Shown one piece after another: positions 24,684 through 32,994 of a DNA stretch of 64,000 nucleotides. Location of the stretch: positions 1-64,000 of the forward strand of contig NZ_RHHV01000011.1 of assembly GCF_003710905.1 (NCBI RefSeq). Reading direction: 5' to 3'. The translations under genes and the position numbers were made by a program. The DNA comes from Brevibacillus parabrevis (GTDB lineage: Bacteria; Bacillota; Bacilli; Brevibacillales; Brevibacillaceae). Under the pieces are notes generated by a model, which did not search any database, had not been told where the DNA came from, and worked only from the letters and a program-made list of their open reading frames with translations. Each line of letters opens with the position of its first letter. Positions within the stretch are counted from its first letter, which is position 1.

Positions 24684-25310
24684 ATGGAAATCAGGATTGA
24701 CGAGTTACAAAGGCAGGAGAAGTACAAACTGTTGATCGGCTGCATCATTCCCCGGCCTATCGCCTGGGTGACTTCGCAGGATGGCAACGGTGTCATCAAC
24801 GCCGCTCCTTTCAGCTATTTCAATGTGGCGAGCATCGAGCCGATGATGGTGTCTGTCGCTGTCATGCGCAAGCCGGGCAGCGTCCGCAAAGATACGGCGC
24901 AAAACATCGTGGAGACGGGCGAGTTTGTCGTCAACATGGTGGATGTTCACAATGTGGACGCCGTCAACCAGACATCTGCCGACTATCCGCCACAAGTGAG
25001 CGAGGTCGACGCACTCGGCCTTGCCGTTGCTCCTTCGTCGGTTGTTGCGGTTCCAAGACTTTTGGCATCGCGGATTCATTTTGAATGCAAGCTGCACCAG
25101 GTCGTCGAGTTGGGAAGTCCGACTACATCCGACCTGATCATCGGGGAAGTTGTGCACGTACATGTAGCCGACGAGCTGTATCACGCCGGGCGAATTGACG
25201 CCCATGCCTTCGCACCCGTAAGCAGGCTGGCAGGGCATACGTATGCCACTTTGGGAGATTTGTTTGACCGCCCGCGTCCCGTCTACGAGCCTGACCCTGC
25301 ATCCAAGTAA
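24684..25310 (+). CDS. Flavin reductase family (FMN-binding) protein
   Basis: The 208-residue protein has the flavin reductase-like split-barrel pattern: IPRPIAWVTSQDGNGVINAAPFSYFN near residue 25, and VNMVDVHNVDAVNQTSADYP. Such proteins reduce FMN for a monooxygenase or bind FMN as small oxidoreductases. It is 101 nt after hmgA and probably part of the same aromatic-degradation unit, but it could have its own promoter. Confidence 0.85.
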   Translation: MEIRIDELQRQEKYKLLIGCIIPRPIAWVTSQDGNGVINAAPFSYFNVASIEPMMVSVAVMRKPGSVRKDTAQNIVETGEFVVNMVDVHNVDAVNQTSADYPPQVSEVDALGLAVAPSSVVAVPRLLASRIHFECKLHQVVELGSPTTSDLIIGEVVHVHVADELYHAGRIDAHAFAPVSRLAGHTYATLGDLFDRPRPVYEPDPASK

Positions 25311-25328
25311 TCGCGCTTGTAGACAGAG

Positions 25329-25363
25329 AAAAACCGTTCCGGCAGGCAGCTGGAACGGTTTTT
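25329..25363. terminator. Bidirectional terminator
   Basis: AAAAACCGTTCC pairs with GGAACGGTTTTT; two convergent genes end on either side. Confidence 0.9.
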
Positions 25364-25379
25364 GGCGTTCTCTTGTTCG

Positions 25380-25622
25380 CTAGTTCAGACCGGGATAACG
25401 GGAAATGGCATCGGGTCTGATCCAGCTGTCGTAATCGGAGGAAGTCCCGGCATTGGCAGGCGTGCCATAAGGAGTGGCGTTCGGCTCCTGGCCCAGCGGG
25501 TGAACGACGCTTTGCTGGTAGTACAAATTCCGATCGCTTTGGATGTAGGAGCGTTCCTGCCCATCAGCCGTACAGCCGCCAAGGAGCAAGCCTGTGAAGA
25601 GGAACAGAAGAAACCGCATCAT
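25380..25622 (-). CDS. Small putative lipoprotein
   Basis: The 80-residue protein has a short lipoprotein signal with lipobox LLGGC (Cys about residue 17) and a hydrophilic mature part rich in Tyr, Ser and Asn. GAGGTGA lies just upstream of two adjacent ATGs (25622 and 25619); the second has the better spacing. No family is recognised. Confidence 0.72.
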   Translation of the reverse strand: MMRFLLFLFTGLLLGGCTADGQERSYIQSDRNLYYQQSVVHPLGQEPNATPYGTPANAGTSSDYDSWIRPDAISRYPGLN

Positions 25623-25795
25623 GCTTCACCTCGTTAGTAGCGTGACTATTCTGCGCGGTTTTCATACGCGAAAAGCCGATATCCGTCTAGGGGCTGAGGA
25701 CAAATCCCTCTATGGGCCATTTTGCCGCGCTACGCACTAGGGTATCCTTAATACATATAAGGCAAGCGGATATTGTAGAGGAAGGATTGGTTCCC

Positions 25796-26143
25796 ATGGA
25801 AAGACGTTTATACCGCTCTTCGCAAGACAAGCGACTGTTTGGGGTTTGTGGAGGCATTGCCCAGTTTTTGCGGGTTGATTCGACGCTTGTACGTGTAGGC
25901 GTTGTCATTTTGACTGTTTGTACAGGATTTCCGATCCTGATCTATCTGCTCATGGCGATGATCATGCCAAAAGAACCGAGCTGGGCATTTGCCGGTGACG
26001 GATTTGGCTTGTACGACACTCCGAAGGCTGGACATTCGCGGATGAACGATCTCGATTCGGAAATTGACCGTCTGGAGAAACAGGCGCTGGTGCAGGAAGT
26101 GCATCGTTTGCGGGAAGAACTGAGCAAATACAGAGGCTTGTAA
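25796..26143 (+). CDS. PspC domain protein
   Basis: The 115-residue protein has a PspC domain (RRLYRSSQDKRLFGVCGGIA, then a hydrophobic segment near residues 42-63) and a C-terminal coiled coil (SEIDRLEKQALVQEVHRLREEL). PspC-type proteins act in envelope stress and membrane integrity. GAGGAAGGA precedes ATG 25796. A terminator follows. Confidence 0.9.
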   Translation: MERRLYRSSQDKRLFGVCGGIAQFLRVDSTLVRVGVVILTVCTGFPILIYLLMAMIMPKEPSWAFAGDGFGLYDTPKAGHSRMNDLDSEIDRLEKQALVQEVHRLREELSKYRGL

Positions 26144-26148
26144 GCAGC

Positions 26149-26190
26149 AAAAAGGGTTCCTTGTCCACTTGGCACGGGGAGCCTTTTTCT
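26149..26190 (+). terminator. Terminator after the PspC gene
   Basis: AAAAAGG.TTCC pairs imperfectly with GGGGA.CCTTTTT, followed by a T-rich stretch. Confidence 0.65.
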
Positions 26191-26316
26191 TTTGGCGAAA
26201 AGGCAAGCTGTTCGGGCGCAACTGGCTGAGGAAAATTATTGGCGGAAATCCAGTCAACTTCGGCATCCCGGTGCATAACATGTAAGGTGGAGAATGTACA
26301 TAGGGAGGGAACGGCA

Positions 26317-26493
26317 GTGTATCTCGGCGTGTTCGATTTGAATCAGCGTCTGGAGCAGACTCGCAAAGTTTTGCGGGAAAAGCAGCACCTGAAAAAGCTG
26401 ATTGAAGAAGACATCCAAGAGCTGGAGAAAGACGTAAAAGCCTTGGAAGAAATGACCAACAAAGAGAAGTACGCAACAAGCGGCCAGCATTAA
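26317..26493 (+). CDS. Small coiled-coil protein
   Basis: The 58-residue protein begins at GTG 26317, 8 nt after GGGAGGGAA. It is almost entirely charged helix (heptads in EKQHLKKLIEEDIQELEKDVK). The frame is open further upstream but without a ribosome binding site. Function is unknown. Confidence 0.7.
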   Translation: MYLGVFDLNQRLEQTRKVLREKQHLKKLIEEDIQELEKDVKALEEMTNKEKYATSGQH

Positions 26494-26533
26494 GGATGCG
26501 CGTAAAAAAGGATGCGGGCTTGTGAAAACAGAG

Positions 26534-26572
26534 AAAGTGGCGACCGCCCAAACGGCAGTCAGCCACTTTTTT
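26534..26572. terminator. Bidirectional terminator
   Basis: AAAGTGGC..CGCC pairs with GGC.GTCAGCCACTTT, followed by T residues; the TetR gene on the minus strand ends 13 nt beyond it. Confidence 0.8.
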
Positions 26573-26584
26573 GCGTCCTGTCTT

Positions 26585-27181
26585 TTATTCGCGAGGCGAG
26601 GCGTCGAGCAGCTTTTCCACAATCGTCGGCACCATCCGGATGGCGGCGCTGTCTGTTCCGTACGTCTGACTGTCGGCGTACGTTCCTTCCATCAACAGCA
26701 TCAGTGTGTAGGCCAACTCACATGGATTCGCGGCACCAAGCGCCGTTGTGCGTTCCAGGAAGGCATCCGAAATCCGTTTCTGATGCGTGCAAACCAGTTC
26801 GCGAACCGGATGGGCGGTGTCGGGAAACTCGATCGAGACGTTGATGAAGCAGCAGCCGCGAAATTCCGGGGAAGACGCCTTGGCAGCCAGGTCGGCAAAA
26901 AACTGGATCAATTGCTCCCGAGGCTGGTCGGGATGCTTGGCCATGCTTTGCTCCCACTCTTGCCAGAAAACGGTCTGCTTCTTTTGCATGTAGGCCAAAA
27001 TCAAGTCTGACTTCGAGGAAAACTGGCGGTAGACGCTCATTTTGTTCAGTCCGGCACGTTCCACGATAGCGTCTACACTGACGGCATGGATGCCTTCCTG
27101 GTAAAACAGTTCTTCGGCTGCGTTCAAAATGATTTCTTGCGCTTTGGCGCGGGGCACCCTGGTTCGTTTGCTTGTGGTCAT
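26585..27181 (-). CDS. TetR family regulator (LmrA/YxaF-like C-terminus)
   Basis: The 198-residue protein has a TetR helix-turn-helix (AVSVDAIVERAGLNKMSVYRQF, within residues 33-56) and a C-terminal domain with GCCFINVSIEFPD..HPVRE, a pattern of the LmrA/YxaF group. It is 19 nt downstream of the LLM oxidoreductase gene on the same strand, so the two form an operon. The palindrome at 28244-28261 upstream of that operon is its likely operator. Confidence 0.9.
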   Translation of the reverse strand: MTTSKRTRVPRAKAQEIILNAAEELFYQEGIHAVSVDAIVERAGLNKMSVYRQFSSKSDLILAYMQKKQTVFWQEWEQSMAKHPDQPREQLIQFFADLAAKASSPEFRGCCFINVSIEFPDTAHPVRELVCTHQKRISDAFLERTTALGAANPCELAYTLMLLMEGTYADSQTYGTDSAAIRMVPTIVEKLLDASPRE

Positions 27182-27200
27182 GGCAGCGTCCTGCTCTCTG

Positions 27201-28211
27201 TTACGATTTCCAAATATCCGCGACGATCTCGAAAGAACGCACCCGATCGGCGTGGCGGTACATTTGCGTCGTAATCATCAGCTCGTCCGCCTGGGTCGCT
27301 TCCAAAAGCTCAGACAGTTTGCTTTTCACGGTATCCGGGGCGCCCACGATTGAGGAGCGGAGTTGGGCCTGCACCGAAAGTTTCTCAAACTCGCTCCACA
27401 GCTCATCCATATTGTCCACGGGCGGCTGGATCGGTTTCAAGTCGCCGCGCACGAGGTTGAGAAACGCCTGGTAGTGCGAGGTGGCCAATCGTTCGGCAAG
27501 CTCGTTTGTATCAGCCGCCATCACATTGACGCCCACCATCGCGTAAGGCTCGGACAATACCTCGGAAGGGCGGAAGGCGTGGCGGTATGTCTGCAAGGCA
27601 GGCAATGTGTAGTTGGGGGAAAAGTGTCCGGCAAAAGCGAAGGGAAGCCCGAGCAGCCCAGCGAGACGCGCGGAAAAATCGCTGGAGCCGAGCAGCCAGA
27701 TCGGAATGTTCAAGCCTTCGCCGGGAATGGCGCGCAAGGCACCGGGAGCATCGCTCGTACGCGGACGCAAATACTCGCGCAGTTCTTCCAAAAGCTCAGG
27801 AAAGTCATCCCCGCCAATCCGCAGGTCGCGTCGCAACGCACGCGCCGTCCGCTGATCTGCTCCGGGAGCGCGGCCCAACCCGAGATCAATCCGCCCCGGA
27901 TAGAGCGATTCGAGAGTGCCGAACTGCTCCGCGATGACGAGTGGGGCGTGATTGGGCAGCATAATCCCGCCGGAGCCAACGCGCATTGTCGATGTCCCTC
28001 CCGCGATGTGGCCGATCAGGACAGAGGTAGCAGAGCTGGCGACGCTGGGCATGGCGTGGTGCTCCGCGAGCCAGTAACGGTGAAAGCCCCACTTCTCGAC
28101 TTTTTGGGCGAGGTCAAGGCTGTTTTGGAACGACTGGGCAGCTGTACTGCCTTCTACAATAGGAGCGAGATCCAGCACAGACAGCGGAATATCGCGCAAT
28201 GTTTTTGCCAT
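27201..28211 (-). CDS. LLM class flavin-dependent oxidoreductase
   Basis: The 336-residue protein has the bacterial luciferase-like pattern: LSVLDLAPI at the N-terminus, [20 protein letters not shown] and [10 protein letters not shown]. It is probably an FMNH2-dependent monooxygenase or oxidoreductase of the MsnO8/YceB-type group; the substrate is unknown. AGGAGGG precedes ATG 28211. It is in an operon with the TetR gene that follows. Confidence 0.9.
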   Translation of the reverse strand: MAKTLRDIPLSVLDLAPIVEGSTAAQSFQNSLDLAQKVEKWGFHRYWLAEHHAMPSVASSATSVLIGHIAGGTSTMRVGSGGIMLPNHAPLVIAEQFGTLESLYPGRIDLGLGRAPGADQRTARALRRDLRIGGDDFPELLEELREYLRPRTSDAPGALRAIPGEGLNIPIWLLGSSDFSARLAGLLGLPFAFAGHFSPNYTLPALQTYRHAFRPSEVLSEPYAMVGVNVMAADTNELAERLATSHYQAFLNLVRGDLKPIQPPVDNMDELWSEFEKLSVQAQLRSSIVGAPDTVKSKLSELLEATQADELMITTQMYRHADRVRSFEIVADIWKS

Positions 28212-28243
28212 GGAAAGGGAACCCTCCTTTTGGGGTGTCAGAA

Positions 28244-28261
28244 TGTTACTGGTTAGTAACA
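28244..28261. promoter_or_regulatory. Palindromic putative TetR operator
   Basis: TGTTACTGGTTAGTAACA contains a perfect inverted repeat GTTACT-GGTT-AGTAAC (28245/6-28260) 33 nt upstream of the LLM start codon. It shares the elements GGTTA and GTTACT with the operator array at 19141-19185. Confidence 0.6.
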
Positions 28262-28381
28262 AACGTACTTGCATCTTACGGGGAGGGGAGGCTGCTGTCA
28301 ATGTTTCGATCGGCTGTGGCAGCACATTTGCGATCTGGTTCCAGTGTAAAGGATTTGTAAAGAAACCCGTAAAAACAATTC

Positions 28382-28405
28382 ATAACCTTATAGTTATATT
28401 ATACT
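28382..28405 (+). promoter_or_regulatory. ArsR-type operator and -10 of the arsR-acr3-arsC operon
   Basis: ATAAC-N6-GTTAT (28382-28397) is a perfect inverted repeat with the ArsR-box spacing; TATACT (28400-28405) just after it is a good -10. The half-sites differ from those upstream of the second arsR gene. Confidence 0.65.
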
Positions 28406-28433
28406 CTTTGTGAAGAGAGGAGGGATATGGAGC

Positions 28434-28757
28434 ATGGACATTTTGGAGTTGGCAGACAGTCTAAAAGCGCTGGGCGATCCCACGAGGCTGAAGATGATTG
28501 CTTTATTGAAGCTCCGGGACTTTTGTGTTTGTGAATTGGTTCCGATCTTCAAAATTTCTCAGCCAGCGGTATCTAAGCATGTCGGGCGGCTCAAGGCTGC
28601 TGGATTTGTCACGGAAACTCGAAAAGGCCAGTGGGTGATTTATTCCTTGAATCGAAGCAGATTGGCAGAAGTAGGATACGGATTGAGTCAATTGCCCGAC
28701 CTTTCTGCCGAGATCGAGGAACTTGGTAAGCAAGGTTTGCTAGTGACGTGCGAGTAA
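28434..28757 (+). CDS. arsR: ArsR family transcriptional repressor (first copy)
   Basis: The 107-residue winged-helix protein has a metalloid-binding cysteine pair in DFCVCELV (about residues 30-36) and the recognition helix region [17 protein letters not shown]. It represses the ars operon until As(III) or Sb(III) binds. ATG 28434 is in a suitable place after GGAGGGATATGGAG. It is the first gene of an arsR-acr3-arsC unit. Confidence 0.9.
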   Translation: MDILELADSLKALGDPTRLKMIALLKLRDFCVCELVPIFKISQPAVSKHVGRLKAAGFVTETRKGQWVIYSLNRSRLAEVGYGLSQLPDLSAEIEELGKQGLLVTCE

Positions 28758-28773
28758 GAAAGGAGGGGCAAAA

Positions 28774-29829
28774 GTGGGTGAACACACAGGAAAGCGTTTG
28801 TCTTTCCTAGATCGCTATTTGACCGTGTGGATATTTCTTGCCATGGCATTCGGAATTGGAGTCGGCGTTTTCATTCCTGATACGGTTGCCATCCTGAATC
28901 AATTTCAGGTCGGAACTACATCTATTCCGATCGCAATCGGGCTCATTTTGATGATGTATCCGCCGCTTGCAAAGGTGCGCTATGAAGAATTGGGGCGGGT
29001 GTTTCGCGACGGGAAAGTGCTGGGGTTATCCCTTGTACAGAACTGGGTGATTGGTCCGATTTTAATGTTTGTGCTAGCGATTGTTTTCTTGCAAGGCTAT
29101 CCCGAGTACATGGTAGGTCTCATGATGATTGGGCTCGCTCGCTGCATTGCAATGGTCATTGTATGGAACGATCTTTGTAAGGGAGACACTGAATACGCGG
29201 CGGGACTGGTTGCCTTCAATTCAATCTTTCAGGTCTTGTTCTATTCCGTTTATACGTACATTTTCATTACAGTTTTGCCAGAGTGGTTCGGTTTGCAGGG
29301 GATGGTGGTTGACATAACTATCGCTGAAGTAGCCAAAAGCGTCTTTATTTATTTGGGGGTGCCGTTTCTTGCAGGGATGATCACACGCTATACGTTGGTC
29401 CACCGAAAAGGGCGTACCTGGTACGAGAGCGTGTTTGTCCCAAAAATCAGTCCGATCACGTTGAACGCTCTGCTGTTTACGATCATTGTCATGTTCTCGA
29501 TCAAAGGGGACGTCATCGTCGCGCTTCCGCTGGATGTTGTGCGGATTGCGATTCCACTGTTGATTTACTTTGTCATTATGTTTTTGGTGTCGTTTTTCAT
29601 GGGGAAAAAGGCAGGAGCTCCTTATCCAGTAACCTCTACGCTGGCGTTCACCGCTGCAAGCAACAATTTCGAATTGGCCATCGCTGTTGCCGTGGGCGTC
29701 TTTGGGCTCCACTCCGGGGCTGCGTTTGCTGCGGTGATCGGCCCACTGGTAGAGGTGCCCGTGATGATTGCACTCGTGAATTTGGCACTTTGGTTTCAGA
29801 AGAAGTATTTTCATCCAGGCCAAAAGTAA
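28774..29829 (+). CDS. acr3: ACR3 family arsenite efflux transporter
   Basis: The 351-residue protein has about ten membrane segments and the family landmarks: a conserved Cys in [14 protein letters not shown] (about residue 128) and [16 protein letters not shown] with the essential Glu. It expels As(OH)3 by proton antiport. GTG 28774 follows AGGAGGGG. It sits between arsR and arsC. Confidence 0.95.
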   Translation: MGEHTGKRLSFLDRYLTVWIFLAMAFGIGVGVFIPDTVAILNQFQVGTTSIPIAIGLILMMYPPLAKVRYEELGRVFRDGKVLGLSLVQNWVIGPILMFVLAIVFLQGYPEYMVGLMMIGLARCIAMVIVWNDLCKGDTEYAAGLVAFNSIFQVLFYSVYTYIFITVLPEWFGLQGMVVDITIAEVAKSVFIYLGVPFLAGMITRYTLVHRKGRTWYESVFVPKISPITLNALLFTIIVMFSIKGDVIVALPLDVVRIAIPLLIYFVIMFLVSFFMGKKAGAPYPVTSTLAFTAASNNFELAIAVAVGVFGLHSGAAFAAVIGPLVEVPVMIALVNLALWFQKKYFHPGQK

Positions 29830-29842
29830 AGGAGAGTCCAAC

Positions 29843-30268
29843 ATGGTTAACAAAGCATTCGTCTATTTTCTTTGCACGGGCAACTCTTGCAGGAGCCAAA
29901 TGGCCCACGGTTTTTTACAAGCGCTTGGCGGGGGAAAGTACGAGGTGATGAGTGCGGGGCTAGAAGCGCATGGGCTGAATCCCCGGGCTGTAGATGTGAT
30001 GAAAGAAGCAGGAGTAGATATCAGCCATCACACTTCCGACAAGATTGATCCTGTCATTTTGAAAAAAGCGGATTACGTCATTACGTTATGCGGGCATGCA
30101 GATGAGAATTGCCCTTTGATCCCGAACGAAAACGCAATCAAGCTGCATTGGGGGTTCGATGACCCAGCCAAGGCAACAGGGACAGAGGAGGAAGTAAAGG
30201 AGCAGTTCCGAACCGTTCGTGATGCCATCAGGAAGCGTGTCGTCCAGTTCGTGGAAGCAGGAAAATAA
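29843..30268 (+). CDS. arsC: Arsenate reductase, thioredoxin-coupled
   Basis: The 141-residue low-molecular-weight-phosphatase-type enzyme has the P-loop CTGNSCR (catalytic Cys near residue 11) and the further redox cysteines in [12 protein letters not shown]. It reduces arsenate to arsenite for export by Acr3. The length equals Bacillus and Staphylococcus ArsC. It is followed by a terminator. Confidence 0.95.
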   Translation: MVNKAFVYFLCTGNSCRSQMAHGFLQALGGGKYEVMSAGLEAHGLNPRAVDVMKEAGVDISHHTSDKIDPVILKKADYVITLCGHADENCPLIPNENAIKLHWGFDDPAKATGTEEEVKEQFRTVRDAIRKRVVQFVEAGK

Positions 30269-30272
30269 CATG

Positions 30273-30312
30273 AAATGCCCCCGGTTCTCGGATAGGTAAG
30301 CGGGGGCATTTT
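30273..30312 (+). terminator. Terminator after arsC
   Basis: AAATGCCCCCG pairs with CGGGGGCATTT, followed by T residues. Confidence 0.85.
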
Positions 30313-30317
30313 CCAAT

Positions 30318-30333
30318 ATCAAAAAAAATTGAT
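30318..30333. promoter_or_regulatory. ArsR box 1 upstream of the second arsR
   Basis: ATCAA-N6-TTGAT. It lies about 24 nt upstream of a possible -35 (TTGCTT, 30342-30347; -10 TACAGT, 30365-30370). Confidence 0.7.
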
Positions 30334-30376
30334 GTAATCCGTTGCTTTTGCAAGATTTTGGTGATACAGTTAATAC

Positions 30377-30392
30377 ATCAAAAAAAGTTGAT
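30377..30392. promoter_or_regulatory. ArsR box 2, overlapping the start region of the second arsR
   Basis: ATCAA-N6-TTGAT, 15 nt upstream of ATG 30407, with the same half-sites and spacing as boxes 1 and 3. Confidence 0.75.
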
Positions 30393-30406
30393 GCAGGTGA
30401 GACAGG

Positions 30407-30721
30407 ATGAAGCAAGGAGATATAAGCGGGACATTTGAACAATATGAAGCCAAATTTAAAGCTCTTGCGGATCGGAAGCGACTGCAAATCATGTACGAAC
30501 TGACGCAGCGCGGCAAGGTTTGTGTATGTGATTTGGCAGAAGTGATGGATATGGCACAGTCCAAACTGTCCTATCATCTCAAGATCCTTCTCGATGCCAA
30601 TCTCATCCAAAAAGAAACGGATGGAACATGGAACTACTATCAGCTAAACGAAACTCAGATCAATCACCTTCTTTCCGAAGAGCTTTGTTGTGTGTTCCGG
30701 TCTAGCAACACTTGTTGCTAA
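30407..30721 (+). CDS. arsR: ArsR family transcriptional repressor (second copy)
   Basis: The 104-residue protein has the classical As(III) site VCVCDLAE (about residues 38-43), helix SKLSYHLKILLDAN, and extra cysteine pairs at its C-terminus (ELCCVF and TCC at the end). It is clearly different in sequence from the first ArsR copy. Three identical-type ATCAA-N6-TTGAT boxes surround the gene, so it probably controls itself and arsI. Confidence 0.92.
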   Translation: MKQGDISGTFEQYEAKFKALADRKRLQIMYELTQRGKVCVCDLAEVMDMAQSKLSYHLKILLDANLIQKETDGTWNYYQLNETQINHLLSEELCCVFRSSNTCC

Positions 30722-30739
30722 AATTTTTTTATTCAAAAC

Positions 30740-30755
30740 ATCAAAATTTTTTGAT
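30740..30755. promoter_or_regulatory. ArsR box 3 upstream of arsI
   Basis: ATCAA-N6-TTGAT between the second arsR and arsI, 18 nt before the arsI start. It suggests separate control of arsI. Confidence 0.7.
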
Positions 30756-30772
30756 ATTGAGGAGGAACAGTC

Positions 30773-31222
30773 ATGTTGTATGCTCATATTGGGATTAACG
30801 TAACAAATCTGGAGAAGTCGATCGCGTTTTACTCTAAGCTGTTTGACGCTGAACCTGTCAAAGTAAAGCCTGATTACGCGAAGTTTCTTCTGTCTTCTCC
30901 AGCTTTGAATTTTACGCTGAATGTAAGCCGTGAAGTGACCGGGAATCAAGTGAGCCACTTTGGATTTCAAGTCGCTTCGACAGAGGACGTCCTCATCCAT
31001 AAAACACGTTTGGAGAAGCGCAATCTTTTTTCGAATAAAGATGAAAGGAACATTACCTGCTGTTATGCAACCCAGGATAAATTCTGGGTACACGACCCGG
31101 ATGGAAACGAGTGGGAGTTCTTTTACACGAAAGCAGATGCAGATACTCATAGGGAGATTGCAGCAGTTTGCTGCACGCCTGAATCCGAGAACGGGAATGA
31201 GGAGACAAAGAGCTGTTGCTGA
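30773..31222 (+). CDS. arsI: ArsI-type C-As lyase (glyoxalase/VOC fold)
   Basis: The 149-residue protein has VOC-fold metal ligands (HIGINVTNLE at the start, HFGFQV in the middle, EWEFFY at the end) and the vicinal cysteine pair TCCYATQDKFWVHDPDGNEW that marks ArsI, which splits methylarsenite and reduced aromatic arsenicals. Further cysteine pairs occur near the C-terminus. GAGGAGGAA precedes ATG 30773. It ends the arsenic island. Confidence 0.88.
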   Translation: MLYAHIGINVTNLEKSIAFYSKLFDAEPVKVKPDYAKFLLSSPALNFTLNVSREVTGNQVSHFGFQVASTEDVLIHKTRLEKRNLFSNKDERNITCCYATQDKFWVHDPDGNEWEFFYTKADADTHREIAAVCCTPESENGNEETKSCC

Positions 31223-31275
31223 TGGCGAAATGGGGGAGGGCCATATGAAAATGGCGAGAATGTAGATTTACCATA

Positions 31276-31324
31276 GCCAGCGGAGTCAAGGGAGTGAGGT
31301 GAGGCAAACCCTTGACTCGTTGGC
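31276..31324. repeat. Long inverted repeat between arsI and map
   Basis: GAGTCAAGGG (31283-31292) pairs perfectly with CCCTTGACTC (31309-31318), and GCCA/TGGC extend the stem. No T run follows, so it is not a typical terminator, although arsI and map converge on it. Confidence 0.6.
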
Positions 31325-31357
31325 AGATGGATTGAGCAATGCAACTGAGTCCTGTAC

Positions 31358-32104
31358 TTATTGCTTCGTCAATATAACCGGCCCGTTCGCCGTAATAGCA
31401 ATCGTGTGCTCGTACTGGGCAGACAGCTTGCCGTCGCGGGTTCTGGCCGTCCAACCGTCGGCATCGACAGTGGCGTGGTAGGTGCCGATATTGAGCATCG
31501 GCTCGATCGTGATGACCATGCCTTCTTTCAGGCGCTGACCCCGTCCTGGAGGGCCGAAGTGCGGAACGAACGGCTCCTCGTGCATTTCCTGTCCGATTCC
31601 GTGGCCGGTAAAGTCGCGTACAACCGAGTAGCCTTGTGCTTGGGCGTACGTTTGAATCGCGTGGGAAATGTCGCCGATCCGGTTGCCGACAACCGCTTGT
31701 TCAATGCCCAGGTACAGTGATTTTTCCGTGACTTCCAGCAGCTTTTTCGCTTCCGGTGAGACGGTGCCCACTTCGTACGACCAGGCCGAATCCGCCAGCC
31801 AGCCGTTTTTGCGCACAACCATGTCGATCGTGACGATATCTCCATCGCGCAGCGGTTCCTTTTTCGGGAAGCCGTGGCAAATCACGTCGTTAACGGAAGC
31901 GCAGGTGGCGTACGGGTAGCCGTGGAAGCCTTTTTGTTCCGGTGTTGCGCCGTGGCTCGCCAAAAACTCTTCTACAAATTGTTCAATTTCCCAAGTGGTT
32001 AGCCCAGGACGAATCATCTTCGCAATCTCGCGATGGCAGGCAGCCAAAATCTTGCCTGCTGCGTGCATCAGTTCGATTTCTTCGGGTGTCTTGAGGATAA
32101 TCAT
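31358..32104 (-). CDS. map: Methionine aminopeptidase type I
   Basis: The 248-residue enzyme has the metal-ligand set of MetAP: DIVTIDMVVRKNGWLADSAW (two Asp), DFTGHGIGQEMHE (His), VITIEPML (Glu) and YEHTIAI (Glu). It removes the initiator Met from nascent proteins. AAGGAGAGAG precedes ATG 32104. A stand-alone map away from the ribosomal-protein cluster suggests a second copy elsewhere in the genome, which cannot be checked here. Confidence 0.94.
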   Translation of the reverse strand: MIILKTPEEIELMHAAGKILAACHREIAKMIRPGLTTWEIEQFVEEFLASHGATPEQKGFHGYPYATCASVNDVICHGFPKKEPLRDGDIVTIDMVVRKNGWLADSAWSYEVGTVSPEAKKLLEVTEKSLYLGIEQAVVGNRIGDISHAIQTYAQAQGYSVVRDFTGHGIGQEMHEEPFVPHFGPPGRGQRLKEGMVITIEPMLNIGTYHATVDADGWTARTRDGKLSAQYEHTIAITANGPVILTKQ

Positions 32105-32240
32105 CGACTCTCTCCTTGTCCTCGCGTAAGTTCAAATGCTCTCTATACAGTATACAGTGTAGACCTGTTTGGGGCTAATTGCCACAGTGAAAACGGCATG
32201 GTAGGATGAGGAAGAACTAAACAACCTGGGGGTAGGTAGC

Positions 32241-32993
32241 GTGGACAAGTTTCAAGAACATCTGGCGAACTACCAGATTCATGTAAAGGACGATATCGAA
32301 AAACGCGTCGCATTTATTCGCGAGCAGATTGACGGAAACGGGCTGGGCGGCGTAGTCGTAGGCATTTCCGGCGGGATCGACAGCGCCGTAACAGCGGCTT
32401 TGTGCGTGCGTGCCCTGGGCCGCGAACGAGTCGTTGGCATCTGGCTGCCAGCGTATTCGCAAAACGTTCACGCCGAAGATTCACAGCGTTTGGCTGAAGC
32501 GATCGGAATGAATTTGCATACAGTCGATGTCGGAGCTGCGTACGATGCGCTTGTTCCAGCTATTGAAGGAGTGCTCGCGCTCGACGACAAGACAAAAGGA
32601 AATACAAAAGCGCGCCTGCGCATGACCGTGCTGTACGCCGTAGCTAACCAGAAAGGCTATCTGGTTGCCGATACGTGCAACCGCAGCGAGATTCATGTCG
32701 GCTACATGACAAAAGGCGGAGACGGTCTGGCTGACTTCAACCCGGTAGCGAGCCTGACCAAGCACGAAATGCGCATTCTCGCCGCTGCACTTGGCGTGCC
32801 GGACGCGATCATTACGAAAGCTCCTTCCGCCGATTTGTGGGAAGGCCAAACGGATGAGCAGGAAATGGGCTTTACGTACGAAGACCTCGACCGCCTGCTG
32901 ATTACCGGAGAAACCAGACCGGAGGCAAAAGAGCGCATCGATTACTTGCACCGCATATCCGAACACAAACGCAACCTGATGCCAGGTATTTAA
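32241..32993 (+). CDS. nadE: NAD+ synthetase, ammonia-dependent
   Basis: The 250-residue protein has the ATP-binding loop VVGISGGIDSAV (about residues 40-51) and KAPSADLWEGQTDEQEMG near the C-terminus. It amidates nicotinic acid adenine dinucleotide to NAD+. There is no N-terminal glutaminase domain. GTG 32241 follows GGGGGTAGGTAG. Its stop is 2 nt before the next start, so the two are cotranscribed. Confidence 0.95.
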   Translation: MDKFQEHLANYQIHVKDDIEKRVAFIREQIDGNGLGGVVVGISGGIDSAVTAALCVRALGRERVVGIWLPAYSQNVHAEDSQRLAEAIGMNLHTVDVGAAYDALVPAIEGVLALDDKTKGNTKARLRMTVLYAVANQKGYLVADTCNRSEIHVGYMTKGGDGLADFNPVASLTKHEMRILAAALGVPDAIITKAPSADLWEGQTDEQEMGFTYEDLDRLLITGETRPEAKERIDYLHRISEHKRNLMPGI

Positions 32994-32994
32994 G

